Shown: positions 15,546 to 22,428 of the stretch, piece after piece
Position numbering within the stretch: the first letter of the stretch is position 1
How the letters are laid out: each line of letters begins with the position of its first letter
NCBI GenBank assembly: GCA_002372855.1
Contig: DFIZ01000049.1
Location: 1-22,431, forward strand
Length of the DNA stretch: 22,431 nucleotides
Direction of reading: 5' to 3'
Source of the DNA: Bacteroidales bacterium UBA3684
Lineage (GTDB): Bacteria; Bacteroidota; Bacteroidia; Bacteroidales; P3
Program-made: the position numbers and the translations under genes
The notes under the pieces: model-generated
Databases searched by the model: none
Seen by the model: the letters and a program-made list of their open reading frames with translations, nothing else
Told to the model about the DNA's origin: nothing

Positions 15546-18119
15546 TTAATACGAATAGTATCCGTTGTTCTCCTGGTAGCTCTGGCGCTTCTCGTACTTC
15601 ACGTCGTGCAGGGCGTCGGCCTTGATGTTGATCTGGAAGAACCAGCTCTGGTAGTAGCCGAAGGGCACCCAGCTGAAGCGCATCTCCCAGCAGTGCAGGT
15701 CGCGGTAGATGTCCACGGTGGTGTAGGACATGCCTTTGTTGACGAAGTCGTAGCCCGTGGTCATGGCGATGCGCCAGTTCTTGGTCAGGCTCACGTTGCC
15801 CGAGAGGTTGATGCTCTGTATGGTCTGGCTCTGCATGTCCATCAGGCTGGCCACGAAGGTGTTGACGTAGCTGAAGGTGTAGCTGATGCTGAGGTTCCAC
15901 GGCACCGAGAAGTCCACGTATCCGCCCGTCATCAGCACGGGGTTGTAGTTGTAGGGGGTCTGCAGGATGGCCGCCGTGGGGTGGCCCTGGTTGGGGGTGG
16001 GGGAGGAGGAGCCTTCACGCTTGAAGGTGTTGTTGTTCAGGCTGAAGGAGAGCTGTGCGCTCCAGGTGGAGTTGTCGGCGCGGAAGAGGCGACGCTCCTT
16101 CTCCCAGAGGAACTCGTTGTGCAGGCGTCCGGCACTGTCGATGACGTAGGGGCTGAAGGAGCCGCTGTAGTTCAGCACCAGGGTGCGGAAGAGGGTGGTG
16201 CGGCCGCTGACCGAGAGGGGGGAGAGGTTGAGCGAGTCCTTGGCGAAGTCGTAGCTCATGGAGAGCGTCAGGTTCTCGATGAGGGGTATCTTCTTCACCT
16301 CGGCGGTGGTGTCGAAGGGGTTCTGCCATTTGGCCTCGAGGTTGTTGCCTATGGAGACGCGCAGGCTGCCGCTCTGGCCGTCGGGCGGGCCGCCGTAGAG
16401 ACTGTTCTGGAAGATGGAGTAGCGGTGCACGTAGCCCGAGGTGTCGGTGTATTGTTTCCACCAGCCGAAGCGCTCGGCCCCGAAGTCGGGGTGGTAGCTG
16501 AACGACACCGAGGGGTTGATGACGTGGCGCAGGGCTTTCAGCGGGCCGTATTTGTACTGGAACATGCCGTAGATGCGTGTGGTGAGCGAGGAGCTGAAGT
16601 TGAAGTCGCGGTTGGCGCGGAAGCCGAAGAGGGTGTCCGTGGTCACCGTGCCGGTGGCGTTGTCGTAGCTCTTGTCGATGGTGCTCCAGTGCCAGCGCTC
16701 GTTGTAGGTCAGCGAGTTGGTCCAGTTGAAGAACTTCAGCACCTTCAGGCTGCTCGACAGGGGAATGCTGTGCTGTATGCCGTACTGCATGGCGTCGAGG
16801 GTCTGGCGGCTGAAGAGCTGGCTGTCGGCGGCGGTGATGTTGTTCTCGGCGTTCATCACATAGCTCAGCGAGATGTTCTCCCACCAGCGGTAGCCGCCCA
16901 CGGGGTTGGCGCGCCGCAGGGGGTAGATGGTGATGGACGAGAGTGAGATGCTGGGCAGCTTGATGTTCATCACGCCGGTCTGCACGTTGTAGCTCTCGCG
17001 GGCCGAAAGGGCCAGGTTGAGGTAGGAGCCCAGCTTGGTGGTATAGCTGATGGACGACGTGGTGGTGGAGTTGAAGTAGTCGTTGCGGTTGGAGGTGTTC
17101 TTGTTGTAGTTGCGGCTCTGCAGGTTGACGTTGGCCGAGAAGCGGCTGTAGGGGTTGGCTTTCGAGTCCTGGTCGTGGGTCCAGGTGATCTTGAAGTCCG
17201 TGTACTCGCTGAAGGAGTTGCTGTCGCCGCGTATGCCCTCGTAGGTGATGCCGTAGCGGGCGTCGAAGGCTCCTTTGTATTTATAGCGCTTGTAGTAGTT
17301 GCTCTTGGCCTCCAGGGCCCAGCTGAGGTTGGTGTAGATATCGCCCAGCAGCGCGAGGTCCCAGTTGTCGCCCAGGGCGAAGTAGTAGCCGCCGTCGCGC
17401 AGGTAGTATCCGCGGTAGTTCTGCCATCCGTAGGAGGGTATGAGCACGCCCGAGGTGCGCGAGTGGGTGATGGGGAAGAAGGCGAAGGGCAGCGCCACAG
17501 GCGTGGGCACGTCCTCGATGCTCAGCCAGGCCGGGCCGGTCACTATCTTGTCGCCGGCTATGAGCTTGCTCTTGGTGAAGTTCAGCGCAAAGTGGGGGTG
17601 GGCGTAGTTGCAGGTGGTGTAGCTGCCGCCGCTGAGGTACATCACCGAGTCGTTTATCTTCTTCACCTTCTGGCCGTGCAGGAAACCGTCGCCCTCCTGG
17701 GTGATGACGCCCTGGATGATGCCCTTCTTGGTGTCGTAGTTGAAGGTGATGGTGTCGGCGTGGTAGTCGGTGCCGTCCTGCTTGAAAAAGGGGCGCCCCA
17801 CCACGTTGCCCGCCGTGTCGGCGGTGCCGTGGGCATGGAGGGTGTGGCGGTCGAAGTCCACCTCCACGCGGTCGGCCATGAGCAGCATGCTGTCGTAGTC
17901 GATGGTGCCGTCGCTGTACAGGTAGGCGCGCCGTGTCGTAAGGTCCATGGCCACAGAGTCTTTGGCCTTGTACTTGATGACCTTGTCCACGGCGTTCCTC
18001 GACACCCGCATCAGCGTGTCGATGTCCTGCTGTGCCGACGCCTCGGGCATGCCGGTTGCCGCCAGCAACGCCAGCGCTGCCAGAACCACCTTTTTTGCTA
18101 TGTTTTTTGCCTCTTTCAA
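15546..18119 (-). CDS. lptD: LPS-assembly outer-membrane protein LptD (857 aa)
   Basis: LptD inserts lipopolysaccharide into the outer leaflet of the outer membrane at the end of the Lpt bridge. Residues 1-29 form a signal peptide (KKVVLAALALLAATG ... ASA-Q). Residues ~50-200 are the OstA/LptA-like periplasmic domain (DSMLLMADRVEVDFDRHTLH, DTITFNYDTKKGIIQGV). The conserved PVALPFAFFPI and SGVLIPSYGW segments lead into a long beta-barrel with alternating aromatic strands to the C-terminal YYSY. The length fits Bacteroidota LptD. The start is TTG at 18119: TAA occurs six codons upstream in frame, no ATG precedes the signal peptide, and AAGAGG lies just upstream as a ribosome site. Its promoter faces that of the amidase gene, and the MerR gene follows it. 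Confidence 0.9.
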   Translation of the reverse strand: MKEAKNIAKKVVLAALALLAATGMPEASAQQDIDTLMRVSRNAVDKVIKYKAKDSVAMDLTTRRAYLYSDGTIDYDSMLLMADRVEVDFDRHTLHAHGTADTAGNVVGRPFFKQDGTDYHADTITFNYDTKKGIIQGVITQEGDGFLHGQKVKKINDSVMYLSGGSYTTCNYAHPHFALNFTKSKLIAGDKIVTGPAWLSIEDVPTPVALPFAFFPITHSRTSGVLIPSYGWQNYRGYYLRDGGYYFALGDNWDLALLGDIYTNLSWALEAKSNYYKRYKYKGAFDARYGITYEGIRGDSNSFSEYTDFKITWTHDQDSKANPYSRFSANVNLQSRNYNKNTSNRNDYFNSTTTSSISYTTKLGSYLNLALSARESYNVQTGVMNIKLPSISLSSITIYPLRRANPVGGYRWWENISLSYVMNAENNITAADSQLFSRQTLDAMQYGIQHSIPLSSSLKVLKFFNWTNSLTYNERWHWSTIDKSYDNATGTVTTDTLFGFRANRDFNFSSSLTTRIYGMFQYKYGPLKALRHVINPSVSFSYHPDFGAERFGWWKQYTDTSGYVHRYSIFQNSLYGGPPDGQSGSLRVSIGNNLEAKWQNPFDTTAEVKKIPLIENLTLSMSYDFAKDSLNLSPLSVSGRTTLFRTLVLNYSGSFSPYVIDSAGRLHNEFLWEKERRLFRADNSTWSAQLSFSLNNNTFKREGSSSPTPNQGHPTAAILQTPYNYNPVLMTGGYVDFSVPWNLSISYTFSYVNTFVASLMDMQSQTIQSINLSGNVSLTKNWRIAMTTGYDFVNKGMSYTTVDIYRDLHCWEMRFSWVPFGYYQSWFFQINIKADALHDVKYEKRQSYQENNGYYSY

Positions 18120-18138
18120 GCCTCTTTTAAAACATTAT

Positions 18139-18169
18139 TTTGAACATTCAAAATATCTTCGTATCTTTG
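18139..18169 (+). promoter_or_regulatory. Promoter for the amidase gene
   Basis: TTTG at 18139-18142, a 19-bp gap, and TATCTTTG at 18162-18169 match the Bacteroidota consensus exactly. The start codon is 66 nt downstream at 18236. The -7 element is the left arm of a perfect 10-bp inverted repeat (TATCTTTGCA 18162-18171, TGCAAAGATA 18181-18190, 9-nt spacer); the right arm is the -7 of the opposing lptD promoter. Confidence 0.8.
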
Positions 18170-18182
18170 CATTTTCGATTTG

Positions 18183-18211
18183 CAAAGATAAGATTATTTA
18201 TCCAAATCAAA
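18183..18211 (-). promoter_or_regulatory. Promoter for lptD, facing the amidase promoter
   Basis: On the - strand TATCTTTG lies at 18190-18183, with TTTG at 18211-18208, 17 bp upstream. The -7 element is a perfect match but the gap is 2 bp short of the usual 19-21, so this may be the weaker promoter. Transcription would start near 18176, about 57 nt before the TTG at 18119. The two -7 elements point at each other across about 12 bp, so two polymerases could not sit there at once. Confidence 0.6.
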
Positions 18212-18235
18212 AAACAGAAAATTATTGAACTGAAA

Positions 18236-20092
18236 ATGAAACGCTTATTAACCCTTTTTGTCGCTTTGGCCCTCTGTTGGGCACCTGCTTTTTCACAAAA
18301 AAAAGACACTTATAAGGTGCGTACTGTGGTCATCGATCCGGGTCATGGCGGAGCCAAACCCGGCGCCCAGGGCGGCCGCACCCAGGAGAAGCACCTCACC
18401 CTGGCCATCGCCAAGAAGTTCGGCAAGCTTATTGCCGACAATTACCCCGACGTGAAGGTCATCTATACCCGCACCACCGACGTCGACATCTCCCTCGCCG
18501 AGCGTGCCCATATCGCCAATCGCAACAAAGCCGACCTCTTCATCTCCATCCACGCCAACTCGCACCCCACTGCCGCCCCCTCGGGCGTCGAGACCTTCGT
18601 GATGGGTCTCTCCGAGAGCCGTGCCAACCTCGAGGTGGCCAAGAAGGAGAACGCCGACATCCTCCTGGAGTCCGACTACAAGAGCAACGACGCCTACAAG
18701 GGCTTCGACCCCAACGCTCCCGAAAGCTTCGTCATGCTGGCCATGTTCCAGAACTCTTTCATCGACAAGAGCCTCAACCTGGCCCAGGCCATCCAGAACC
18801 AGTACAAGCAGAACCTCAAGACCATCAACCGCGGTGTGAAGCAGGCCGAGCTCTTCGTGCTCTACAAGACCACCTGCCCCTCGGTGCTCACCGAGGTGGG
18901 CTTCATCAGCAACCCCTCCGAGGAGGCCTTCATGATCAGCGACGAAGGCCAGGCCAAGATTGCCATCTCGCTCTTCAATGCCTTCATGACCTTCAAAGCC
19001 ACCGAGGAAGGCACCAACAAGATTGCCAATCCCAAGATCGACCTCCCCGGCTACACCAACCCCAAACAGGAAAAAACGGCAGCTCCGGAAAAACCGGAAC
19101 TTCCGGAATCTCCGGAATCTCCGGAGAAACCGGAATCCCCGGAAAAACCGGCCCCCGCCAAAGCCCCCGCCACCGACACGGCCACCATCGTTCTCAGCAC
19201 CGACACCGAGCGTCCCGTGCCCACGCGCGAGCTGGCTCCCCGCATGCAGATAGCCTCCGAGCCTCAGCCCGAAACCAAATCCAAACCCGCCCCCGCCGCC
19301 CCCGCTGTAGAGACGCAGCGCGCTGCGTCTCCCACCGAGACTCCTACCGAGACTCCCACCAAGACCCCCGCTGTAGAGACGCAGCGTGCTGCGTCTCCCG
19401 CCGCAACCCCCGCCCCCAGCACCACCCTGCAGGCCCCCAAGAACAGTGCCGCCAGTGCCACCGAGTTCTTCACCGTGCAGTTCCTCACCTCCAGCAACGA
19501 ACTCCGCGAGGGCGATCCCGCCTTCAAGGGCCTCACGAATGTCCAGACCACCCGCAACGGCCAGCTCTACTGCTACAGCGTGGGCCGTTTCGCCACCTTC
19601 ACCGAGGCCAACGACTACTGCAAGGAAGTGCAGCGCCTCACCCCCTTCAAGGACGCCTGGGCCGTCCGCCGCCGCCTCACCCAGCAGACCCAGCCCGCCG
19701 AAACAAAACCCATCCAACCCACTCAGCCCACTCAGCCCACTAAACCCATCCAACCCACCGAAACCAAACCCGCCGCCGAAACCAAACCCACCCCCGAAAC
19801 CAAACCCGCCGCCCCCGCCAAACCCAAGCAACTCGCCCCCGAAGACAAGGGCACCCACTACCGCATACAGATCTTCACCGCCAGCCGCATTATCAAAGCC
19901 GGCGACCCCGACCTCCACGGCATCAAAGATTTCCGCTATAGCCAGAACGGCAGGTTCTACGTCTACTCCTGCGGCAACTACACCTCCCTCGCCGAGGCCC
20001 GCAAGCGCCTGGCCACCATCAAGTCCACCACGCCCTTCAAGGACGCCTTCATCTTCGGCATCAAGGACGGCCGCCGGTTCAACATCGATTAA
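18236..20092 (+). CDS. N-acetylmuramoyl-L-alanine amidase with two SPOR domains (618 aa)
   Basis: A zinc amidase (Amidase_3) that cleaves the bond between muramic acid and the stem peptide in the periplasm, normally to split septal peptidoglycan. The ATG at 18236 gives a clean signal peptide (MKRLLTLFVALALCWAPAFS-Q). The frame is open upstream to 18140, but that part overlaps the promoter. Expected zinc and catalytic residues are present: H37 in DPGHGG, E51 in TQEKHLT, H106 in ISIHANSH, E220 in LTEVGF. Residues ~270-405 are a Pro-rich linker with Pro-Glu-x tandems and two in-frame GAGACGC palindromes. Two SPOR-like domains follow at ~410-482 and ~540-612 (FFTVQFLTSS, YRIQIFTASR), joined by a Pro/Thr/Lys linker; SPOR domains bind denuded glycan at the division site. 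It is transcribed divergently from lptD; the ABC gene follows after 34 nt. Confidence 0.92.
   Translation: MKRLLTLFVALALCWAPAFSQKKDTYKVRTVVIDPGHGGAKPGAQGGRTQEKHLTLAIAKKFGKLIADNYPDVKVIYTRTTDVDISLAERAHIANRNKADLFISIHANSHPTAAPSGVETFVMGLSESRANLEVAKKENADILLESDYKSNDAYKGFDPNAPESFVMLAMFQNSFIDKSLNLAQAIQNQYKQNLKTINRGVKQAELFVLYKTTCPSVLTEVGFISNPSEEAFMISDEGQAKIAISLFNAFMTFKATEEGTNKIANPKIDLPGYTNPKQEKTAAPEKPELPESPESPEKPESPEKPAPAKAPATDTATIVLSTDTERPVPTRELAPRMQIASEPQPETKSKPAPAAPAVETQRAASPTETPTETPTKTPAVETQRAASPAATPAPSTTLQAPKNSAASATEFFTVQFLTSSNELREGDPAFKGLTNVQTTRNGQLYCYSVGRFATFTEANDYCKEVQRLTPFKDAWAVRRRLTQQTQPAETKPIQPTQPTQPTKPIQPTETKPAAETKPTPETKPAAPAKPKQLAPEDKGTHYRIQIFTASRIIKAGDPDLHGIKDFRYSQNGRFYVYSCGNYTSLAEARKRLATIKSTTPFKDAFIFGIKDGRRFNID
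19085..19151 (+). repeat. 9-bp tandem CCGGAANNN coding Pro-Glu-x in the amidase linker
   Basis: Seven consecutive 9-bp units begin CCGGA at 19085, 19094, 19103, 19112, 19121, 19130 and 19139, and an eighth CCGG starts at 19148. Read in frame they give Pro-Glu-Lys/Leu/Ser, a stiff charged spacer. The same unit occurs outside any supported gene at 20822-20893. Confidence 0.85.
19307..19397 (+). repeat. Two GAGACGC palindromes in frame within the amidase gene
   Basis: Perfect 10-bp arms with a 2-nt spacer occur at 19310-19319/19322-19331 and 19376-19385/19388-19397, 66 bp apart. Both are preceded by GTA, as in two of the intergenic copies at 58-189, and the arm sequence GAGACGCAGC is identical to the first of those. 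Both copies are read in the same frame and give AVETQRAASP. The intervening DNA encodes TETPTETPTKTP-type linker. The repeat family has evidently entered a tolerant linker. Confidence 0.9.
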
Positions 20093-20099
20093 TAGGAGC

Positions 20100-20116
20100 G
20101 CCGGCATCCCGCCGGC
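20100..20116. repeat. GCCGGC hairpin between amidase and ABC genes
   Basis: GCCGGC at 20100-20105 and again at 20111-20116 form a 6-bp GC-only stem with a 5-nt loop in the 34-bp gap. No T-run follows on either strand, so it is not a classical terminator. It may slow ribosomes or protect an RNA end, or be one copy of another dispersed repeat. The ABC gene's start follows 10 nt later. Confidence 0.6.
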
Positions 20117-20126
20117 AAAAGAAAGT

Positions 20127-20819
20127 ATGATAGAAATAAAAGACATCACCAAGACCTTCGGCGAGCAGCATGCCCTCGACCATGTCTCCTTCAGCGTCGC
20201 CAAGGGCGAGATAGTGGGTCTGCTGGGCCCCAACGGCGCCGGCAAGTCCACCCTGATGAAAATCATCACCTGCTTCATTCCCCCCACCGAGGGCGAGCTC
20301 ACCGTCTGCGGCCACAGCATCTACGACGACGCCCTCGCCGTGCGCCGCCACATAGGCTACCTGCCCGAGCTCAACCCCCTCTATCCCGACATGTACGTGC
20401 GCGAGTACCTGCGCTTCGCCGCGGGCCTCAGCGGCATCAAGAACCGCCACGAGCGCGCCGACGAGATGATTGAGCTCACCGGCCTTACCCCCGAGGCGCA
20501 CAAGAAGATTGGCCAGCTCTCCAAGGGCTACCGCCAGCGCGTAGGCCTGGCCCAGGCCCTCATCCACGACCCCGAGGTGCTCATCCTTGACGAGCCCACC
20601 ACCGGCCTCGACCCCAACCAGCTGGAATTCATCCGCACCCTCATACGCCGTGCCGGCAAGGACAAAGCCGTGCTCCTCTCCACACACATCATGCAGGAGG
20701 TGGAGGCCATGTGCTCCCGCGCCATCGTCATCAACCACGGCCGCATCGTCGCCGACGAGCCCATGCAGGGCCTCAGCGCCAAGAAGCTCACCGAGCAGTT
20801 CCACAAGTTGACGGAATAA
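20127..20819 (+). CDS. ABC transporter ATP-binding protein, GldA-like (230 aa)
   Basis: A cytoplasmic ATPase subunit that would power a membrane permease not present in this window. All ABC motifs are intact: Walker A GPNGAGKST (residues ~34-42), GYLPELNPLYPDMYVREYL where the Q-loop normally lies, signature LSKGYRQRVG, Walker B VLILDEP, D-loop TTGLDP, and the STH switch. The GYLPE-NPLY-DMYV-EYL stretch is typical of the gliding-associated GldA group of Bacteroidota. GldA proteins usually have about 300 residues; this one stops at ~230, just after the core, and the stop is followed at once by the 9-bp CCGGA tandem, so the C-terminal extension may have been lost. It could instead be an unrelated short ABC-2 ATPase. 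It lies between the amidase and pyrF genes on the same strand. Confidence 0.85.
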   Translation: MIEIKDITKTFGEQHALDHVSFSVAKGEIVGLLGPNGAGKSTLMKIITCFIPPTEGELTVCGHSIYDDALAVRRHIGYLPELNPLYPDMYVREYLRFAAGLSGIKNRHERADEMIELTGLTPEAHKKIGQLSKGYRQRVGLAQALIHDPEVLILDEPTTGLDPNQLEFIRTLIRRAGKDKAVLLSTHIMQEVEAMCSRAIVINHGRIVADEPMQGLSAKKLTEQFHKLTE

Positions 20820-20821
20820 GG

Positions 20822-20893
20822 CCGGAGATTCCGGAAAACCCGGAGGTTCCGGAAAACCCGGAAAACCCGGAAAATCCGGAAAACCCGAAAAAA
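20822..20893. repeat. 9-bp CCGGAAAAC tandem between ABC gene and pyrF
   Basis: Seven 9-bp units starting CCGGA (20822, 20831, 20840, 20849, 20858, 20867, 20876) and a decayed eighth fill nearly the whole gap; four are identical CCGGAAAAC. In one frame they would read Pro-Glu-Asn, the same design as the amidase linker, but that frame is not joined to the ABC protein (it is +2 relative to it). An A-rich stretch then leads to the pyrF start and probably serves as its ribosome-binding region. Confidence 0.85.
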
Positions 20894-20909
20894 AAACAGA
20901 AAAACCAAT

Positions 20910-21797
20910 ATGACAAGACAAGAACTCATCAGCCTGATAAGAGAACGCAAATCGTTCCTCTGCGTGGGCCTCGACACCGACCCCGCCAAGATGCCCGCCC
21001 ACCTGCGCGACGCACAGGACGGCATCTTCCTCTTCAACCGCGCCATCATCGACGCCACCATCGACCACTGCGTGGCCTACAAGCCCAACTTGGCCTTCTA
21101 CGAGGCCCTCGGCATCGACGGCCTGCGCCAGCTGAAACTCACCATGGACTACCTCCACCAGCTCGGCAAGCCCGTCTTCACCATCGCCGACGCCAAGCGC
21201 GGCGACATCGGCAACACCTCCGAGCGCTATGCCCGCGCCTTCCTCGACCCCCGTGGCGACTTCAACTTCGACGCCATCACCGTGGCCCCCTACATGGGTG
21301 CCGACAGCGTGCAGCCCTTCACCGCCGTCGAGGGCAAGTGGGTCATCCTCCTGGCACTGACCTCCAACAAGGGCGCCTTCGACTTCCAGCTGCTCAATAC
21401 GAGTGATGAGTGTGGAGTGATGAGTGATGAACGTGGAGCAGCAAACCACTCATCACTCATCACTCATCAGTCATCACTAAAACTCTACCAGCGTGTGCTC
21501 GAAACCTCCAAGCAGTGGGGCAACGAGGAGAACATGATGTACGTCGTCGGCGCCACCAAGTCCGAGATGTTCGACGACGTGCGCCGCATCGTCCCCGGCT
21601 CCTTCCTGCTCGTCCCCGGCGTGGGCGCCCAGGGCGGCAGCCTCGAGGAGGTGTGCAAGCACGGCCTGAACAAGGACTGCGGCCTCCTGGTCAACTCCTC
21701 GCGCGGCATCATCTATGCCTCCAACGGCACCGACTTCGCCGAAGCCGCCGCCGCCGAAGCCCGCAAACTGCAACAACAGATGGCTGCCGTGCTATGA
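20910..21797 (+). CDS. pyrF: Orotidine 5'-phosphate decarboxylase (295 aa) with an in-frame repeat insertion
   Basis: Catalyses the last step of UMP synthesis, OMP to UMP plus CO2, in the cytoplasm. The group 2 (long) PyrF pattern is clear: [10 protein letters not shown] near the start, the catalytic [10 protein letters not shown] with K96 flanked by D94 and D99, [34 protein letters not shown], the phosphate-binding VPGVGAQGG, and [13 protein letters not shown]. Residues ~163-191 ([14 protein letters not shown] ... HQSSLK) do not belong to the family. They are encoded by a hairpin-forming repeat that keeps the frame, and they explain why the protein is about 20 residues longer than the usual ~270-275. 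The insertion lies between strand-helix elements, after FDFQLL and before LYQRVLETS, probably in a surface loop, so the enzyme may still work. The start is ATG at 20910. The stop overlaps the next gene by ATGA. Confidence 0.93.
   Translation: MTRQELISLIRERKSFLCVGLDTDPAKMPAHLRDAQDGIFLFNRAIIDATIDHCVAYKPNLAFYEALGIDGLRQLKLTMDYLHQLGKPVFTIADAKRGDIGNTSERYARAFLDPRGDFNFDAITVAPYMGADSVQPFTAVEGKWVILLALTSNKGAFDFQLLNTSDECGVMSDERGAANHSSLITHQSSLKLYQRVLETSKQWGNEENMMYVVGATKSEMFDDVRRIVPGSFLLVPGVGAQGGSLEEVCKHGLNKDCGLLVNSSRGIIYASNGTDFAEAAAAEARKLQQQMAAVL
21396..21482 (+). repeat. GAGTGATGAGTGATGA inverted repeat inserted in pyrF
   Basis: GAGTGATGAGTGATGA at 21415-21430 pairs perfectly with its complement at 21450-21465 across a 19-nt loop. 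Shorter TGATGAG/CTCATCA words extend the similarity on both sides. The block is 29 codons with no stop. It contains four TCA and one CTA codon, which are almost missing from the rest of the window, so its base use is foreign to its host gene. It looks like a mobile or expanding intergenic repeat caught inside a gene. Confidence 0.85.
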
Positions 21798-22258
21798 AAC
21801 AGAGTCCCGTCCTGCTCCGCGTGCTCCTGGTGCTGAGCATCATCTATGGCTCCATGATGTTCCTTTCCGGCACCATGATGGCCATCGCACTGCCCTCGCT
21901 CGACGCCATCTACCGCGCCAACCAGTCGCTCCTGCCCTCCGAGGTGTTCACCATGTGGGAACGCGCCGCTGCGGTGCCGCGCCTGCTCTACGCCGCCCTG
22001 GCACTGCTGGCCCTGCTCTCCATCACGGGTTGCGTGCTGATGTGGAAACTCCGGCGCTCCGGATTCCACTTCTACGCCATCGCCCAGCTGCTGATGCTTG
22101 TCCTGCCCCTGCTCTTCATGGGCAAGGGCTTCCTGGGACTCGGCGACGTCATGTTCACCGCCCTCTTCCTCCTTATCTACTACCTGCAGCTGAAATCCCT
22201 CGGTGCCTTCGACGGCGACAACACCGCCGACCCGCCGGCTGTCGCCCCCGAAGAATAG
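21794..22258 (+). CDS. Small integral membrane protein, four predicted helices (154 aa)
   Basis: I do not recognise this family. The ATG at 21794 overlaps the pyrF stop (ATGA), giving coupled translation. Four hydrophobic segments are visible: residues ~8-32 ([18 protein letters not shown]), ~64-84 ([20 protein letters not shown]), ~93-111 ([18 protein letters not shown]) and ~116-135 ([15 protein letters not shown]). A basic KLRRSG lies between the second and third and would face the cytoplasm by the positive-inside rule. A polar acidic tail ([15 protein letters not shown]) ends the protein. There are no enzyme motifs. It is the last gene of the pyrF unit and is followed by a terminator. Being beside pyrF does not by itself show a role in pyrimidine metabolism. 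Confidence 0.85.
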   Translation: MKQSPVLLRVLLVLSIIYGSMMFLSGTMMAIALPSLDAIYRANQSLLPSEVFTMWERAAAVPRLLYAALALLALLSITGCVLMWKLRRSGFHFYAIAQLLMLVLPLLFMGKGFLGLGDVMFTALFLLIYYLQLKSLGAFDGDNTADPPAVAPEE

Positions 22259-22281
22259 GCAGTCGTCCATCCCTTCCGCAT

Positions 22282-22339
22282 GCCGCGTCTCCGCGTTCGG
22301 GAAACCCTTTCCCCCCGCCGCAGAGACGCGGCTTTTTTT
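22282..22339 (+). terminator. Terminator built from two halves of the GAGACGC palindrome
   Basis: GCCGCGTCTC (22282-22291) pairs perfectly with GAGACGCGGC (22323-22332), and seven T follow at once (22333-22339). The loop is 31 nt and can form a smaller GGGAAA/TTTCCC hairpin. The arms are the dispersed-palindrome arms in outside-in order. The stem ends the pyrF and membrane-protein transcript 24 nt after its last stop codon. Confidence 0.75.
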
Positions 22340-22350
22340 GCACCTCCACG

Positions 22351-22401
22351 GGAGGGGGCAGACAGGGGTCGAAGAGGTACATGATTCGGCATTTCTTATA
22401 T
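22351..22401. repeat. Right arm of the long inverted repeat
   Basis: This is the reverse complement of 1-51; the outer 38 bp (22364-22401) match at 37 positions. As on the left, the next element inward is the GAGACGC family. The bases outside it pass directly into an 11-bp tandem. Confidence 0.85.
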
Positions 22402-22406
22402 TGTAT

Positions 22407-22428
22407 TTATATCGTTCTTATATCGTTC
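22407..22428. repeat. Perfect double 11-mer at the right edge
   Basis: TTATATCGTTC occurs at 22407-22417 and 22418-22428; a diverged copy precedes it, so the 11-bp step begins about 22393. Its complement contains AACGATA, the core of the 11-bp unit doubled at 15084-15105. The tract runs off the window. Confidence 0.75.

Noticed and set aside
15217..15900. 227-residue version of the MerR protein
   Set aside because: The upstream part is an out-of-frame reading of the lptD 3' end. The MerR domain itself begins at the ATG at 15534, 11 nt after the lptD stop.
15474..16946. 490-residue open frame on the + strand opposite lptD
   Set aside because: It is an antisense shadow of lptD with Val/Glu/Gly-rich low-complexity translation, no start context and no domain. 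The same holds for the - strand frames over 12826-14544, 18293-20320 and 20079-21449.
20100..20116. Terminator after the amidase gene
   Set aside because: The stem is strong but no T-run follows on either strand, and the next gene starts 10 nt later.
1..22401. Large transposon or integrative element bounded by terminal inverted repeats
   Set aside because: No transposase, integrase or mobilisation gene and no target duplication were seen, and the content is housekeeping envelope genes plus pyrF. A dispersed repeat explains the ends better.
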